64,000 nucleotides of DNA from Malania oleifera. Taxonomy: Eukaryota; Streptophyta; Magnoliopsida; Santalales; Ximeniaceae. Position 1 is the first letter of the stretch. Every line of letters starts with the position of its first letter. The stretch spans positions 61,739,957-61,803,956 of the forward strand of contig NC_080428.1 in the NCBI RefSeq assembly GCF_029873635.1. Reading direction: 5' to 3'. The notes beneath the pieces were generated by a model, which saw nothing but the letters and a program-made list of their open reading frames with translations, was not told the origin of the DNA and searched no databases. Below, piece by piece: positions 34,142 through 46,346 of the stretch. Made by a program: the position numbers and the translations under genes.

Positions 34142-35995
34142 CTGTAGAAACCCGAACTCGAAAAATAAAGAAATAAATAAGAAGAGAAGAAAAGAGAATT
34201 TAAAAAGGAAATTTTTGTAGGCTTCGTCGACGAAGCCCTTCTTTCATCGACGAACGTTCTTCTGTAGTTTATCAATGAAGGCGTCATTTCGTCGACGAAT
34301 GTGACTGGGTCAACAACCTATAAATAGGATTTTTGGTTGCTTAGTGATTTAGAAACATAATTCCTTTCTCTCTCTTTCTCTCTCTCTCTCTCTCTAAGAT
34401 TTCTCGTCGTTCGTTGCTAGATTCGACGATCGGAAGTTACCATGAGGATTTAGGGGAGATTCTATACAAGTCTAGCGGAGCGGATTTTTGATCTGATTTT
34501 TTTAGGCATTACTCCAAAAGCAGTGTAAGTAGGATATTTTAAGGCTTTATAGTTGTTTTGGAGTATAGGGGGCCTAGGAAATGTTAAATGAGGAATATTC
34601 TTGAGTTTGTGTTGATTTATTTGGGGGAAATGTGATTTCAGGATTTTGAACTGCAAACACCGTAAGACATGAATTTTGGGGTTTTCAGTGGGCTTTTTTA
34701 TAAGTTAGGTAAGGGATTATATTATGTCAGCTTTTTGTGAAATATGGACCAATTAAAATGCAATATATGTTTTTTGGAAAAATTATTGGGGTTGGTTTGA
34801 TCATCTCCTATTTTCTATTAAATATGTAGTTTGAGTTAAATAAAACTTTGGAGATGTTCATACCCTATTTTCAGCAACTTATGTTTTTCCTAGTTAGATT
34901 ATTTTATTTATGGTTAAAAAAAGAAAATTGTGTGGCATGAGAATGATTTTGAATGACATATGTGAGTAGAAGGTTTTAACTGGTTTTTATACTGTATATG
35001 ATATAACGGCCAGGGGCCGAGTTTGACATGATGGTTGGGGGGTCGGGTTTTTATTGAATGATGATTTCATATTAAATGAGTCATAACACAATTTTTATTA
35101 TGTAAATTGCCATATATGATTCTAGAATCCTGTGGATTTGCGATATGTGATATTGTGAGCATGATATCATAGCTATATGTGGGCAGTTAGTGCAATCACA
35201 CGAGTATGGAAGTGTGATATTGGGATAGTCAATTAGAGACCTGGGCCGCAGTACTATTCCGAGGTTTTTGCCCGGGGGGGGGGGGCATCCGAGGAATTCC
35301 CAATGACCATAAGTAGGCATAATCATACTTACTACCTTAAAGCTTTTGACTCAACTGCAAAACTGCCGACTGCGAGTTGAGTCCAGCTTTCGGGCCGCAC
35401 AACCTGTCATGGGGGGAAGCATGTCGTATGATTATGTGATAGCGTGACGACGCAAGCCACTTTGGCAGTTCTGGTTGCGTCTTTTTTGCATATATGTGCA
35501 AATTTACTATAAATTGGCTATATTGAGTCAACAGTTATTACTTGAAAATTATGTATCTTTGGATATACAGTATAGTACAATTTTCTATAAAATGCCATTT
35601 TCATATATATATATATAAATGATGAAATTTTATTTCACACGAGAACCATGCTAGCCACACACTGATAATAATATAATTCGTTTTACTGAGAAGTGTCTCA
35701 CCCCATTATACAAATGATTTTTCAGGTCCTTCAAGGAACCGTTCCTAGCTTGCCTCGGGGCAAGAATTAGACTTTTGGGAGTAGTTATTAGTGCTGGTGA
35801 GATACCAGCTATCCTATTTTATTGTTTTTGGGGATTGTAATATGTAGACGGATAGTGGTGTGTATATATATTTGGAGAAAAATTAGAACTCTAGTAAATA
35901 ATGTTGATATTTTAGTAGTCTTCTGCTGTATGATTTTATTTCCAGTATTGGCAAGTGCACCCGAGATTCCCTAGTTAAGGCGGGTTGCATCCCTG

Positions 35996-36036
<41 letters not shown>

Positions 36037-37618
36037 ATATATATATATATATATGTGGCATTAGAGAATATTTATTTTACTAGCACTCCGGGCCCACGTG
36101 GTAGGTTGGTGCGCTATACGTGCATTGCCTTTTGAAAAGTAGTTTGTTAGCCTTAGTGGCCACATAATCATATTTAATATGTTTTGATGATATTAACTTA
36201 TTTGTAGTTCTAAGTGTATCCTATCTTTGCAGATCATGTTTAGTATAGGTACAAGTGACGAATACATGAAAGTACTGGATCAAAGGCAAAGATCAGACCA
36301 AGTAGTCATTCGAGTGGCAAAGATCAAGAGGACACTTAATCGGAAGAGCTCTAGCATATACCAATGGAAGCTAATATAGAAACATATGTAATGGGGGGTG
36401 TTTAAGGTAGTATTTGCTGTAACTCTTGTAGTTCTATTTCACACATGTTTATTGAGCAAGATTTGAGCAAATTGTATATGCATACTAGGACATAAGAGTA
36501 TATAGAATATCACCAAATCATAAGTTTAGTACTTATGAGTTTTTAAAGTCAAAACAAGAGTTTTATAAAAATATCCTTTACTCAAAAGCATTTTTATATG
36601 GGATAAATTTTAAATCATATTAGTGTTATAATCTTTTAAAAACTTGGTCCTAGTTGGGTTTAAAACCTCATTTATGCACTTTTTAAATTTTCTGAACATC
36701 TTTCATTATGTGGAGCATAACTTTTGCTAGAAGACTCCAAAAAGGGCGATCTTCGTATCTACGAAAAGTTAAGAAAAAATTCCACACTTTTATGTTGAAG
36801 ACTTTTAGGGAAAAATAGTCAACGGTTTTAGAAAAACCTTTGATGATTTGAGACGGAAACAAACACCCAATGGGTGAAAAACAGCTAGTTTTCAAAATGG
36901 GTTTCTTTTTTTTAACAGTAAACCCCCAATGGCCATAAAATGGCTAGTTCACCCCCTTGCCTATAAATACAAGCCCAAAGGCTTGTTTAAAGATGATTTT
37001 AGTGATTAACATCTTTAGATTATCATTCATAAGTACTTTGCATTTAGTTAATCATCTCAAGTGCTCAAAATCTCTCTTGCTCTCTTATCTAGCATTGATT
37101 TATTACTTGAGAGATTAGTGTGAGGTTCTTATTGTATCAAATATTAGCTCATTTAAGGAGCATTGTCTTTGTAATTCATTTTCTTGTTGCGAAGGGTTCT
37201 TGGTGAACTGAGTTGCAAAGAGTTCTTAGTGAATTGTAGTTGAAAGGCTTCTGATGAGTATAAAGGGATTTGTTCCCGTGTTAAGGCTCTTTGTGAGCAT
37301 TAAGGGATTTGTTTTCTTGTTGTGTAAAGACTTCTCCGCTAGTGAAGGAGTTCAGATCGTGCATTGAGAATCCTTGAGTGTGTCTTAAGGCATGGACGTA
37401 GGCAAGAGGTCGAACCACGTTAAACATTGGTGTTAAGATTTTCTTCCCTACTCTTTAATTTACGTCTTGTGCATGATTTATGTTCTTTATATCGTGATAT
37501 AATTGCTTGTATCTTACCAAGAATTATTATTTTGTAGAGGAAAGCCTAAATACGCAAAGAGTTTATTCACCCCACTTTAGACTCTACTCAAGCGGCAACA
37601 TAGTTGGATTACTGCAAC
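34142..37618 (+). repeat. Ty3-type solo LTR (itself interrupted) inside copia
   Basis: The LTR starts CTGTAGAAACCCGAACTCG. It carries GTCGAC motifs (34,221-34,300), a TATAAATA box (34,319-34,326), a CT tract (34,370-34,395) and the late words GCCACACACTGA, TGTCTCACCCC and TTTTTCAGGTCC (about 35,650-35,730), as in the G1 LTR. It has no internal region. The 5-bp word TCGTA occurs on both sides (34,137-34,141 and 37,619-37,623). Removing the insert rejoins readable copia coding, which confirms the boundary. The ends are C-TGTAG and TGCA-AC rather than clean TG...CA. Confidence 0.8.
36145..37600 (+). repeat. Copia-type solo LTR with perfect TSD TAGTT
   Basis: A 1,456-bp LTR from TGTTAGCC to GGCAACA, flanked by TAGTT on both sides (36,140-36,144 and 37,601-37,605). 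It is related to the LTRs at 52,033 and 58,159 (reversed): shared words include TATGTTTTGATGATATTAAC and TTTATTCACCCC near the end. A TATAAATA box lies at about 36,963. With no internal sequence, it is a solo LTR left by LTR-LTR recombination, lodged 18 bp before the end of the gypsy LTR. Confidence 0.92.
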
Positions 37619-37623
37619 TCGTA

Positions 37624-38605
37624 ATGAAAGCATAAGATACTAGATCTTCAAATCCATACCTAGGCGGTGGTCTGATAGTGCATCTGAATCTTTGTATAGG
37701 AACACTGTCAACTTTTCAGTTTCCCAAGTTAGAACTCCTGCAACTGGGGGACCAAAATCATTGCCTTGAGTTTCTAACTCCACCTGCACAACATGTTTGT
37801 CTCTACTCCAGTTTTTTGGCTCTTATTTCTCTTCATCATTAACTTGAGTACGCTTCATTATAGTTTTCTCATAAAAAACTACATTCCTATTGACCACCAC
37901 CTTATTTGTCGTTGGATCCCACAGCCTGAATTCCTTCACACTCTTTTAATACCTAAAAAAAATGCAATGTTTAGACTTTATGTCAAGTTTCAATCTCTCC
38001 TCACTAGACACGTGAACATAGGCTAGACAACCAAATAATTTCAATCCGGAATAGTCTACCGCATTTTCTGTCCATACCTCCTCTGCCTTTTTCCCCTCTA
38101 GTGATGCCCTTGGAGATCGGTTTACCAAGAAACAAGTTACACTAACTGCCCCTACCCAGAAGTTATTCTCTAGCCATGCATTAAGCTTGAGACACCGAGC
38201 TCTCTCAGCTAAAGTTTGGTTCATCCTTTCAATCACATGATTTTCCTGAGGTGTTCGGTGAATAGTGAAATGTCTCCTAATGCCCTGCTGTGCACAAAAC
38301 TTCATGAACCTAGAATCAGTATACTCGGTCCCATTGTCTGACTTAAGGCATTTAATTCTCCTTCTGGTATGGTTTTCCGCTTCAAATTTCCACAGCTTAA
38401 ACTTGAGAAACGTATCTGACATGTGCTACATGAAGTATGCCCAAAGCTTCCGTGAGAAATCATCAACGAAACTCACAAAATAAACATGTCCTCCCCATGA
38501 TGCTACTCTCACCGGCTCCCAAACATCAGAATGTATGTAATCAAGAATACCTTCCGTCTTATGTATAGTTGATTTGAACCGCACCCTACTTTGCTTCTCA
38601 GCATT
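37624..38605 (-). pseudogene. Copia integrase, N-terminus deleted
   Basis: Minus strand. It begins with KQSRVRFKSTIHKTEGILDY, then HSDVWEPV (first Asp) and FVSFVDDFSRKLW. The open frame 37,946-38,422 follows with IKCLKSDNGTEY (second Asp) and TPQENHVIERMNQTLAERAR (catalytic Glu). FLVNRSPRASLEG, KLFGCLAYVHV and a C-terminal linker run to FEDL-like residues at the nested insertion. All three catalytic acids survive. The pre-integrase His-Cys region is absent because the sequence jumps from the gag knuckle directly to KQSRVRF near 38,605. Confidence 0.87.
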
Positions 38606-39330
38606 CCCTTTCTTCCATTACGGACACTCCAGTTTAATATGCCCATTTTTACCGCACATATAATACTGGATATCATTTTTCTTCTTGGACTGAGTTTGGG
38701 ATTTTTGACTCAATCCATTTTACAATTTTCTTCTCCCACGATTATGGTTACCCTTCACTACAATTCCTTCCCTATGTGAAATTTCATCGCAGACTTTCAT
38801 TCTTTGATGAAACCCCAACAATGCACTTGTCACCTCTTCCAAATTCAGGGTCTATTTACCCCAAGTAAGAGTTGTAACCAAATTTTCATATGTGTGAAAC
38901 GTTCGCAGGGAATTGAGTAGCATTAACGCCTTATCTTCTTAGAATTTCATATCTACCCGTATTAAATCACTTATGATTTGATTAAATGCGTTGATGTATT
39001 AGTTCAAATCAAAACCCTCCACCATCTTAAGCCAATAAAGTCTTTGCTTAAGAAAAAGTTTATTCGTAAGAGGTGTAGACATGTACCGACTTTCAAGCTT
39101 TTGCCAAACATCTGCAGGAGAATCCTCCTCCATGACAAGATATAGCACTTCATCGGCCAAACACAATATTATTGAAGTAACAACCTTTGCCTCTAATTCC
39201 ATCCAATTAGTCTCATCTATGCCTTCCGGTTGAACACTATATAATGCCTTCACCATCCCTCACTGTACAAGCAAATCCTTTACCCTTCTCTGCCACAGAT
39301 CGAAGTTACCGGTTTCATCAAATTTGACAA
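38606..39330 (-). pseudogene. Copia gag with damaged zinc knuckle
   Basis: Minus strand. MVKALYSVQPEG, NWMELEAKVVTSIILCLADE, VWQKLESRYMSTPLTNKLFL and KQRLYWLKMVEGFDLN (38,999-39,256) give the UBN2-type gag pattern. Stops follow, then LLNSL and a knuckle at about 38,622-38,661 reading YYMCGKNGHIKLEC: the first Cys is Tyr, a G-to-A change. A TAA follows the knuckle. Immediately afterwards the frame passes to integrase, with no protease between. Confidence 0.85.
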
Positions 39331-39374
39331 CATTAAATTTTGCAGACAAAGTACACAAAGCCATAACAACAATT

Positions 39375-39386
39375 GCTCTAATAACA
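39375..39386 (-). other. Decayed primer binding site
   Basis: The minus strand reads TGTTATTAGAGC, a tRNA-Met complement with two changes, three bases from the LTR start. Confidence 0.6.
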
Positions 39387-39389
39387 ATT

Positions 39390-39817
39390 TGTTGTATAAA
39401 ACTCGAATTTGCACAGTGAAAGTGAAACTTGGCAATCAATTAAATAACAAATACATAACTCAACCAAAGCAAACAAATGATAGCATGAACAACACAAGGA
39501 ATTACGTAATTTGGAAATGCCTACATCCATGGGAGCAATCGGCAAAGAATTATTACTATCTTATGTCAAAGACACTTCCAATGTTATAAATACATCACAA
39601 TGAACATATTTATAAACACCACGGTGGTTTTCCCTTCAAACACCCAACCAACTTAACATTAACATTCAAAATTCAAAATCAGTGCCGTTGCATAAAACAA
39701 AACCGTCGATGGTTTTAACAAACCGTCGACTGTTTCCTATAGCATACTAATTCTAATATGTTTTTTTTCCTTTGTGTATGTCATCCACTCAAAGATATGA
39801 ACCACAAAAACACAACA
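39390..39817 (-). repeat. 5' LTR of the 32-kb copia element
   Basis: In + orientation it runs from TGTTGTATAAAACTCG to CCACAAAAACACAACA. It matches the left LTR, including the reversed TATA and an AAAACCGTCGATGGTTTT word near 39,699, but is about 100 bp shorter. The two copies are clearly diverged, so the insertion is not very recent. Confidence 0.88.
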
Positions 39818-40931
39818 AAAAATATTTAAAAAAAAAAAATCAGTTTAATGCTTACATTTCATATACAGAAAGACTCATTCACCTTTATAATTTTAATTCA
39901 TGAAATATGAACTTTGAAATTTAATTTATTTTCTTTTTTAACACTATGTTTGATAGTTTATTTAAAAAAAAATTAAAATATTGAACTGTGTTTTTGTTTG
40001 TTTTAAGATGTGCTTAGTGATTTAATTTGCATAAATATATATTACAAAGATTTGTATTATTAAAATTATCTATGTATTATTTTATCTATTTTATATTTTT
40101 TTTAAAATTAAATAATTATAGAATTTGTTATCTTGTTGATGTCAATTGGTTGATCGACTTAAACCAATCATATTGATTAGATCGATCAATATAGGAACTA
40201 ATAGGGTGTCCAGGTCACAAACCGCATTGAGTTTCAAAACATTATACTTAACTAATTTCTATAGTCAATTTCTGCAACTTAATTTGTTGAAAAACTAATA
40301 CATTTTCCTATTTTTTCATGTCCACATTAATTCAATAACTATTTCTTAAGAAAAATTTCTTTTTATCAAAACTAAATCTCAGAGGTTCTTTATAATTTTA
40401 AAAACGGAAGTCTTGCAATGACATATTTTAAATCTCAATTTGCTATTGCTTTGCTTTATCCTAAAATTAAGCATTAATGTTGATTGTTACTTGGGTTGTA
40501 AATAAAATAGCGACAGTCTTTAAAATTGTATCTTGAATTATTTTATTATAAATAATGACCTCTCGTAACTCTTGTTTCAAACACATAAATATGTGAGTCT
40601 CTTTATATATTTTTTCTTATTTATCTTTTGAATTTTTTTTTAAAAAAAATTATTTTCATGTACAAATCCATGAAACTATGGTAAGTGGAGGCTAAGACTC
40701 TCAAGCATAACACCTTTTTTTTAAAAAAAAATTATAATTTTATAAAATCATTGTTACTATTATTCACTTATAATCATAAATTATTATGATATTAATTTAG
40801 ATAGAGCAGTATGGCGCTAATAAAAAAATAAAAAGAATAAGTTTTCACTACATTATATTTCCTTCTTAATTGGATTTCTTTCTTTCTACTTATTTTTTTT
40901 ATTAAAAAAAAAAATCTAAGTAGCTACCCAA
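39818..40931. repeat. Duplicated non-coding block, copy A, right part
   Basis: It continues copy A after the copia insertion and matches 61,491-62,531 in copy B, for example GATGTGCTTAGTGATTTAAT, the GTTGATGTCAATTGGTTGAT word and GTGGAGGCTAAGACT. Similarity stops at AATCTAAGTAGCTACC (40,930). AT-rich and non-coding. Confidence 0.75.
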
Positions 40932-41500
40932 GGTTTAACCCGATCTGACTAGATTGCCTTAAACTCCTTTAGAAAATTTGATCGAGTGTCAACTTTAATC
41001 CGAGTTGGAAACACCATGTCAATTCCCTCAGTCAAATTGTCTCCTCGTTAACTTTGATGGTCCTTTGAATACCATTGTACTTCTTTTTCTTCTTCTTTAC
41101 ACACTGCTACTGAGCCATCTATGGGATAGTTCAGGGCTAATCCAAAATTTTGGTAAAGTAGTGTGTATGCCTAAAATGAATGCAATAGAATGTGGCAAAA
41201 TATTCAACAATGTTAAATTTACAACAAAAGAGAACTCAAAATAATAAACAATAGAAGAATAAACTAAGTCTGTGAAAAAGGATGAAACTCCTGTCCCAAC
41301 CCAGGTGGATTCATTGATTGTAAGTTTTTTCTGAGGTTTTATCTTAAGAAAGGAGGTTGGAGTTAAGTATGTGTGATTTAAGCTTTATCTTCACCGACAA
41401 AAGGTCCTTAGAATGTCTCGTATCCTTCCCTAATGGGTTTGGACAAGCTACATATAGAGTAGAGTGATTCACGTGCCCTTGAAGAATTATGTCTCACAGG
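40932..41500. other. No feature seen between copies A and B
   Basis: Unremarkable sequence with no similarity noticed to other parts of the window. The open frame at 41,005-41,244 has no recognisable content. Confidence 0.4.
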
Positions 41501-42616
41501 AGCTAACATTACTGCACCCCTCCAAAAATATCAAAAAATTACAAAAATAAAAAATAAAAACCATAATTTTGCGTCGATTTTTGTGTGAAATCCCAAAATA
41601 ATGATTTAACCCTCCTACCATTTCAAATTGCTCTGAATTACTCGGTGCAGTTAGATTTGGAAAAAAAGTGAGGCGAAAAGTAAAAAATGTTAATATTTTT
41701 GCCTTGCTTTTCATGTCGGAGGGTGAAATTACTATGGGATGCTACTTAACATTTTGGGTCACTTCAAATCAACTAGTGAAGTCAAAATTGGTGAAAAAAG
41801 ATTAAAAAAATATAAAAACAAAAAATGATAGTGTTCTAACTTTTAGACTGCTCTGAATTACCTAGTACAATTAGATTTAGTAAAAGGAGACCAAAAAGCT
41901 TGAAAATGACGACAATTTTGCCTCGATGTTTGTCTGAGGTAAAAAATAACTATCAAATCTCTCCATACCATTTCAAATTGCTCCAAATCACCTAGGGTAG
42001 TCAGATCTGATAGAAAAATACTAGAAAAGCCTGAAAATGACAGTAGTTTTGCCCCAATTTGTATGTCTGAGGTCCAATTAACTATTAGACATCTTCTTAC
42101 CATTTTGGATTGCTCCAAATCACTTGGTGCAATAAGATTTGGCATAAAAAGATAACCCCCCCCCCCCCGGGGAAATAATAGGGATTTTGTCTTAATTTAT
42201 GTGTTTTAAGTCAAAAGTGTTGTTGGACCTCACCTTAATTTTTTGGACTATCTCAGATTACTTGAGATAGTAAAAAACGTTAAAAAAAAAAAAAGAAGAA
42301 GTAGAGAAGGCAAAAACATAAAGGTAGAAAAAAGGTAAAAAAGTAAGAAGACTTGTCAATCTCTGCTCTAGGCCTTTGGTCGAAATGGTCACTAATAAGG
42401 TCTCGATGTTCGTGCATGAAACTCGAGACATCATTGGACAGATCTTAACCATCTTGGACCACTCCAAATTACCTGATACGATCAAAAATGATCAAGAATA
42501 CTCCGATACGGTAGAGATAAATTGAGGAAGAAAGGAAGCTTAGGATGTTCCTCATGTTTTTAGTGAATTAACACCTAGGCAAAATCTGGTGTCAGCCGTG
42601 GAGTCGATGATGGGGT
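41501..42616. repeat. Duplicated block, copy B, first part
   Basis: The same degenerate units of about 130 bp as copy A (CCATTTCAAATTGCTC, AATCACCTAG), with extra units at its left. From about 41,840 it runs in register with 29,275-30,050. It contains a run of 13 C at 42,156-42,168. It ends at GGGGT (42,612-42,616), where the match to copy A is interrupted by inserted DNA and resumes at 51,188. Confidence 0.75.
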
Positions 42617-44178
42617 TGTTGGATATGTGTGCTGACTTTTTGAGTCCGATCTTTGTTTTGATGCTGACAAAGTACAAGCTACTTATATGTGTATTTTGCA
42701 TGTGCACGGGTTCATATTTCAGATCACATATAAGGGGCAGAATAATGGAAGGCAAGAAAGATCTTAAAGCTTATATCGTGTGGCATATTCCATAGATAAC
42801 AGATGAGCAAAAAAAAGAAAGAAGAAGACAATTGTTAATTTTATTGTAATTGCATTTGGTTTTCTAGTCTATAATATTTGCATCTCATGCATAGTAGGTA
42901 TTTATGCTCAAAGAAGCCATAGAATGACCAATAGGAACCATCACCCTTCAAACTTAAATGTCATATGCTTGTTCACATATGGTTGATAAAGAACAGGGGC
43001 TTAAACAGGACATAAATGCCATTTGTGAGTAGGCTCGGGGGTCCGAACACTTGGCATTATAAATGCCTTGGTCGACCGAACAGGTTAGAGGTCAACAGGT
43101 TGACCACGCCTCTGCCGACCGAACATAATTTGAACTTATCATCCACGGTCGACCGAAGCTGAGATGTGACCTTTCTTACCTTCCTCAGCCAACCGAACTG
43201 TTAGTTCAAATTGACTTTGGTCGACTGAGTTCAAGACTCGACAAATGGAACCTCTCACTAGGTGACCGAAACCACGAAACTTTTGGGGAATCGCTTGGCT
43301 CAGCCAACCGAGTATGTTCACGGTCGACCGAACTAGAAAATTTCCTGTGAGCTATTGTGAGTGCTCGAGCCACCGACCCTAAGCGTCGGGCGACCGAACC
43401 TCTCGGGTTGGTCAATTTTTTACCACAAATAAATGAGGTTAATTTTAATTAAACATCATTAATCTTTTTTCGAAAAGACCTCCGTGTCCCCAATGATTAT
43501 TTTTTTCATGAATATCTATATATACTCTCCCATTTGTCTTAATTAGCAAGAGATTAGCAAAAATCATTAATGAAAAATTCTTTGAAATTTTTTATACTCA
43601 TACTCCTCTTATTGCTCAAATTCTTTCAATCTTTCAAAGCATACTACTCATTCTCCTTACACTTTGATTTGAAAAACTATTTTTGAGGGGAATCATTTGT
43701 TATACTCCTTAATTTCAAACTAATTGTTGCAATTGAAAGGGAGTTTGATTTTTGATTGTTATGCACATTTTATACATCTTCTTGAAGCTTACAACTCTCT
43801 CATTTTGCATTATCTAAAATTGATTTTAGAGAGTAAGCTAAAGTTATTCCCATTGTATTTGATTGATAAATATCATTTGGGAAGAACTCATTCTTGCTTC
43901 TGAGTCTTGACTTCCTTATAGCTAGATTCAAGGGCTTACTTGAGCTATTTGATAGAATATATTTTTGCAAGCTTGATCCTAATTTCTGTTATGCTTAATA
44001 CTGAAAATATACTTTTTAAGATATCTGATTAGGGTTTCAACGTTCCCTTGATTGTTCATATATATTAATATTATATTGAATCAAAGAACTCACTCTCTCG
44101 TAGATACATATATACACATAGTATTGAGAGTTGATATATAACTTGACCAATCTCATTTTGAGCATAAATACTTATCAT
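42617..44178 (+). repeat. Copia-type LTR with GGTCGACCGAA array
   Basis: It starts TGTTGGATATGTG right after the target word GGGGT. It carries at least eight versions of GGTCGACCGAA or GCCAACCGA between about 43,065 and 43,405, then TATATATA near 43,520 and the leader-like CTTGAGCTATTTG. Its build resembles the LTRs at 36,145 and 52,033, but the sequence is a different family. Its 3' end is not clear: near 44,180 it meets an LTR in the opposite orientation. No PBS follows. Confidence 0.6.
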
Positions 44179-46346
44179 CTGTGAGTGCTAAAACTAAAGT
44201 GTAATCCCAAGAGAGGGGTGAATTGAGTTTTAAATTTTTCTTTTAAATCTTTTATGAATTCTTAACATCTTTTAATTCTTTTAATGAATTCTTGACTTCT
44301 TCTTGATTTATCCAATACACAACAAATACTTAAGTCTTTATTCAATTCTCAAAAACATTATTCAATCCACAACCATTCACCAACAAAGTAACCTATTGAT
44401 CAACCAAACTTTAAACCATTCAACTACAATATATTCAATCAATCAAATATTCAATCAATAAAGCTTTATAGAAATTCTCAACTTTTGTTAATAGCCCCAT
44501 GTGTATAAATTTGATTTAAGTTCTGCAGTAATGAAATTTGTTTCTTCAATGCAAACCACAACTCAAATTCCCAACAACTCATAGTTTAAATAAACTCTTA
44601 GTTAATTTGTCTTTGGATGTTAACCAATCAACGTACTCCCTTAGAGGTTTTTGTAAAGTATTGATCAAACAATGTACTCCATTTAGGATTCCGCAATCAC
44701 AAAAACAAATTAAACTTTGGCTTATTTAAAATCCAAATTACGTAGTATATATGATTAAAAAATTAAATCATCCACGTAGTTTATATGTTTGCTGAAATTT
44801 AAAGAGAGTAAGGGAAAGAGAGTAACATCGGATTTTTTACGAGGTTCGGCTTATCCTCAGCCTACGTCCTCGCCTTAGGCAAACCACCTAAGGATTCACT
44901 AAACCAGTTCCTTTCCGGGTGGAGCAAAACTGTTACACACTCATTCAATAGGCTAGAGCACCACCTCTCTAAACAATACCCCATGCTTGGTCAATGATCC
45001 AACAACCTAAAATCGTCCAAGAACTACAAAAAATACGAAATAAACGCTACGTACAAGAATACTCTCAAACAAAGCAGATTAGTACAAATTCAACACTATG
45101 TATGTCTAGATTTTAAATATCAAGATGAAATAGAATTGAAACTCAAGATAAGATATCACTAGTTCTTTCTCTAAATAAATATCAGTAGTAGTTCAGTAGA
45201 ATTCTCCTAACAAGAGTGTGAGCAAGAGTGAGCTTTGTGAGAGATTGAAAGTATGATACTTGATTTCTTGATTGTTGCTTGGTGATTTGATTCCTTGGGT
45301 TAAAGGAGTATTTATAGACCTTTTGAGGGTGAGTTTCTTTGTTTCTCAAGTTACTTGGAGTGTCCACCAAGTTTTTATAACGTTCACATTTGAAAAACTA
45401 ATTTTTAGAATTTTCTCGTTAAAGTTCAAAATTTGAATTCCTATAGGGTCAGTCGGCTGTACAGGTGACTGGGTAAGCATTTTATACAGGGTCAGTTGGC
45501 TGGACAAGAGGTTGAGACCTTTCAGTCTGCCAGAAATTAATTCCATTAATTTATCAGTTGGCTGAGTGAACACAGTTTAAAAGTGTCAGTCGGCTGGGCT
45601 TGTCAGTCGGCTGACTAATCATAGGTCAAAATGGTCAGTTAGCTGGGCTTGGTCAGTCAGCTGGGCAGTTATTCAACTATTATATTTTTGTCAGTCAGTT
45701 GAGAAATTTTAGAGCATTCTGGTCAGTCGGCTGACCAAACAATTTTTTCAAAACTTCTATTTTTTATAAGATTTTAATCCTTTTTTTTTTTCATTTAAAA
45801 AACTTAAATGTGACTTTTCAAAAACATTTTTCAAGGTTTTAAAAAAATGTTCTCTAAGTCTTTGTTGCATCTTAATGAGTTTCAGCATATTTCCAAAGAT
45901 ATTTAAAATATAAAGCACTTACATAAAGACTTCCTAGGACATTTGACATTCTAAGTGCTTGAGTCTTCATGCTTGTTTTCCTTTGAGTTCTCTTGCTTTG
46001 CTTTTCTTTGGCTCTCTTGCTTTTTCTTCAAGTTTTGACACACTTTAAGCTCTTTAATATCCATGCTCTTATATTCTTCAAGCTTTAATAGATCCTTTTG
46101 GAATCCATGCTCTTTAATATCCATGCTTTCATACTCTTCAAGCTTTAATAGATCCTCTTGGAATCCATGCCTTAAGTTTCATATGATTATCCTTATTTGA
46201 AATATAAGCTTTCATGAATCCTTTTGAACACTTGACCTTACTTTCTCATAGTTGAGTCCTGAAATGTCATCACTTAACCAAATATGTTAAGTTCCACTTG
46301 TTTGTTAGCATCAAAATAGGATGTTAAGTCTTGTAAGGCCAACAAT
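44179..46346 (-). repeat. Copia-type LTR with CAGTCGGCTG array, reversed
   Basis: On the minus strand it starts TGTTGGCCTTACAAGAC at 46,346 and ends with CAATTCACCCCTCTCTTGGG near 44,200, the typical end of this LTR group. In the middle (45,440-45,740) lie about ten forms of CAGTCGGCTG. A reversed TATA (TATTTATAGACC) is at about 45,310. ACGAGGTTCGGC occurs near 44,840. A pyrimidine tract (reversed PPT, TCTCCCCATTTTTTT) follows at 46,347, so this is the 3' LTR of a minus element whose interior begins to the right. Confidence 0.7.

Larger units (their letters stand above)
31968..39817 (-). mobile_element. Protease-less copia element with nested insertion
   Basis: Minus-strand Ty1/copia element inserted into copy A. 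The left (3') LTR is at 31,968-32,500 and the right (5') LTR at 39,390-39,817. Flanks are AAAAT on the left and AAAAAT on the right, consistent with a 5-bp duplication in an A run. Read on the minus strand the order is gag, knuckle, integrase, RT, RNase H. The protease and the pre-integrase zinc region are missing. A 3.5-kb composite (34,142-37,618) sits in the linker before RT. Copy B at 61,484-61,495 shows the uninterrupted target. Confidence 0.9.

Noticed and set aside
42899..44171. 15-bp inverted word (GTATTTATGCTCAAA and its complement) near both ends of the LTR at 42,617-44,178
   Set aside because: Too short and in AT-rich DNA. No matching target duplication, so a fold-back element is not supported.
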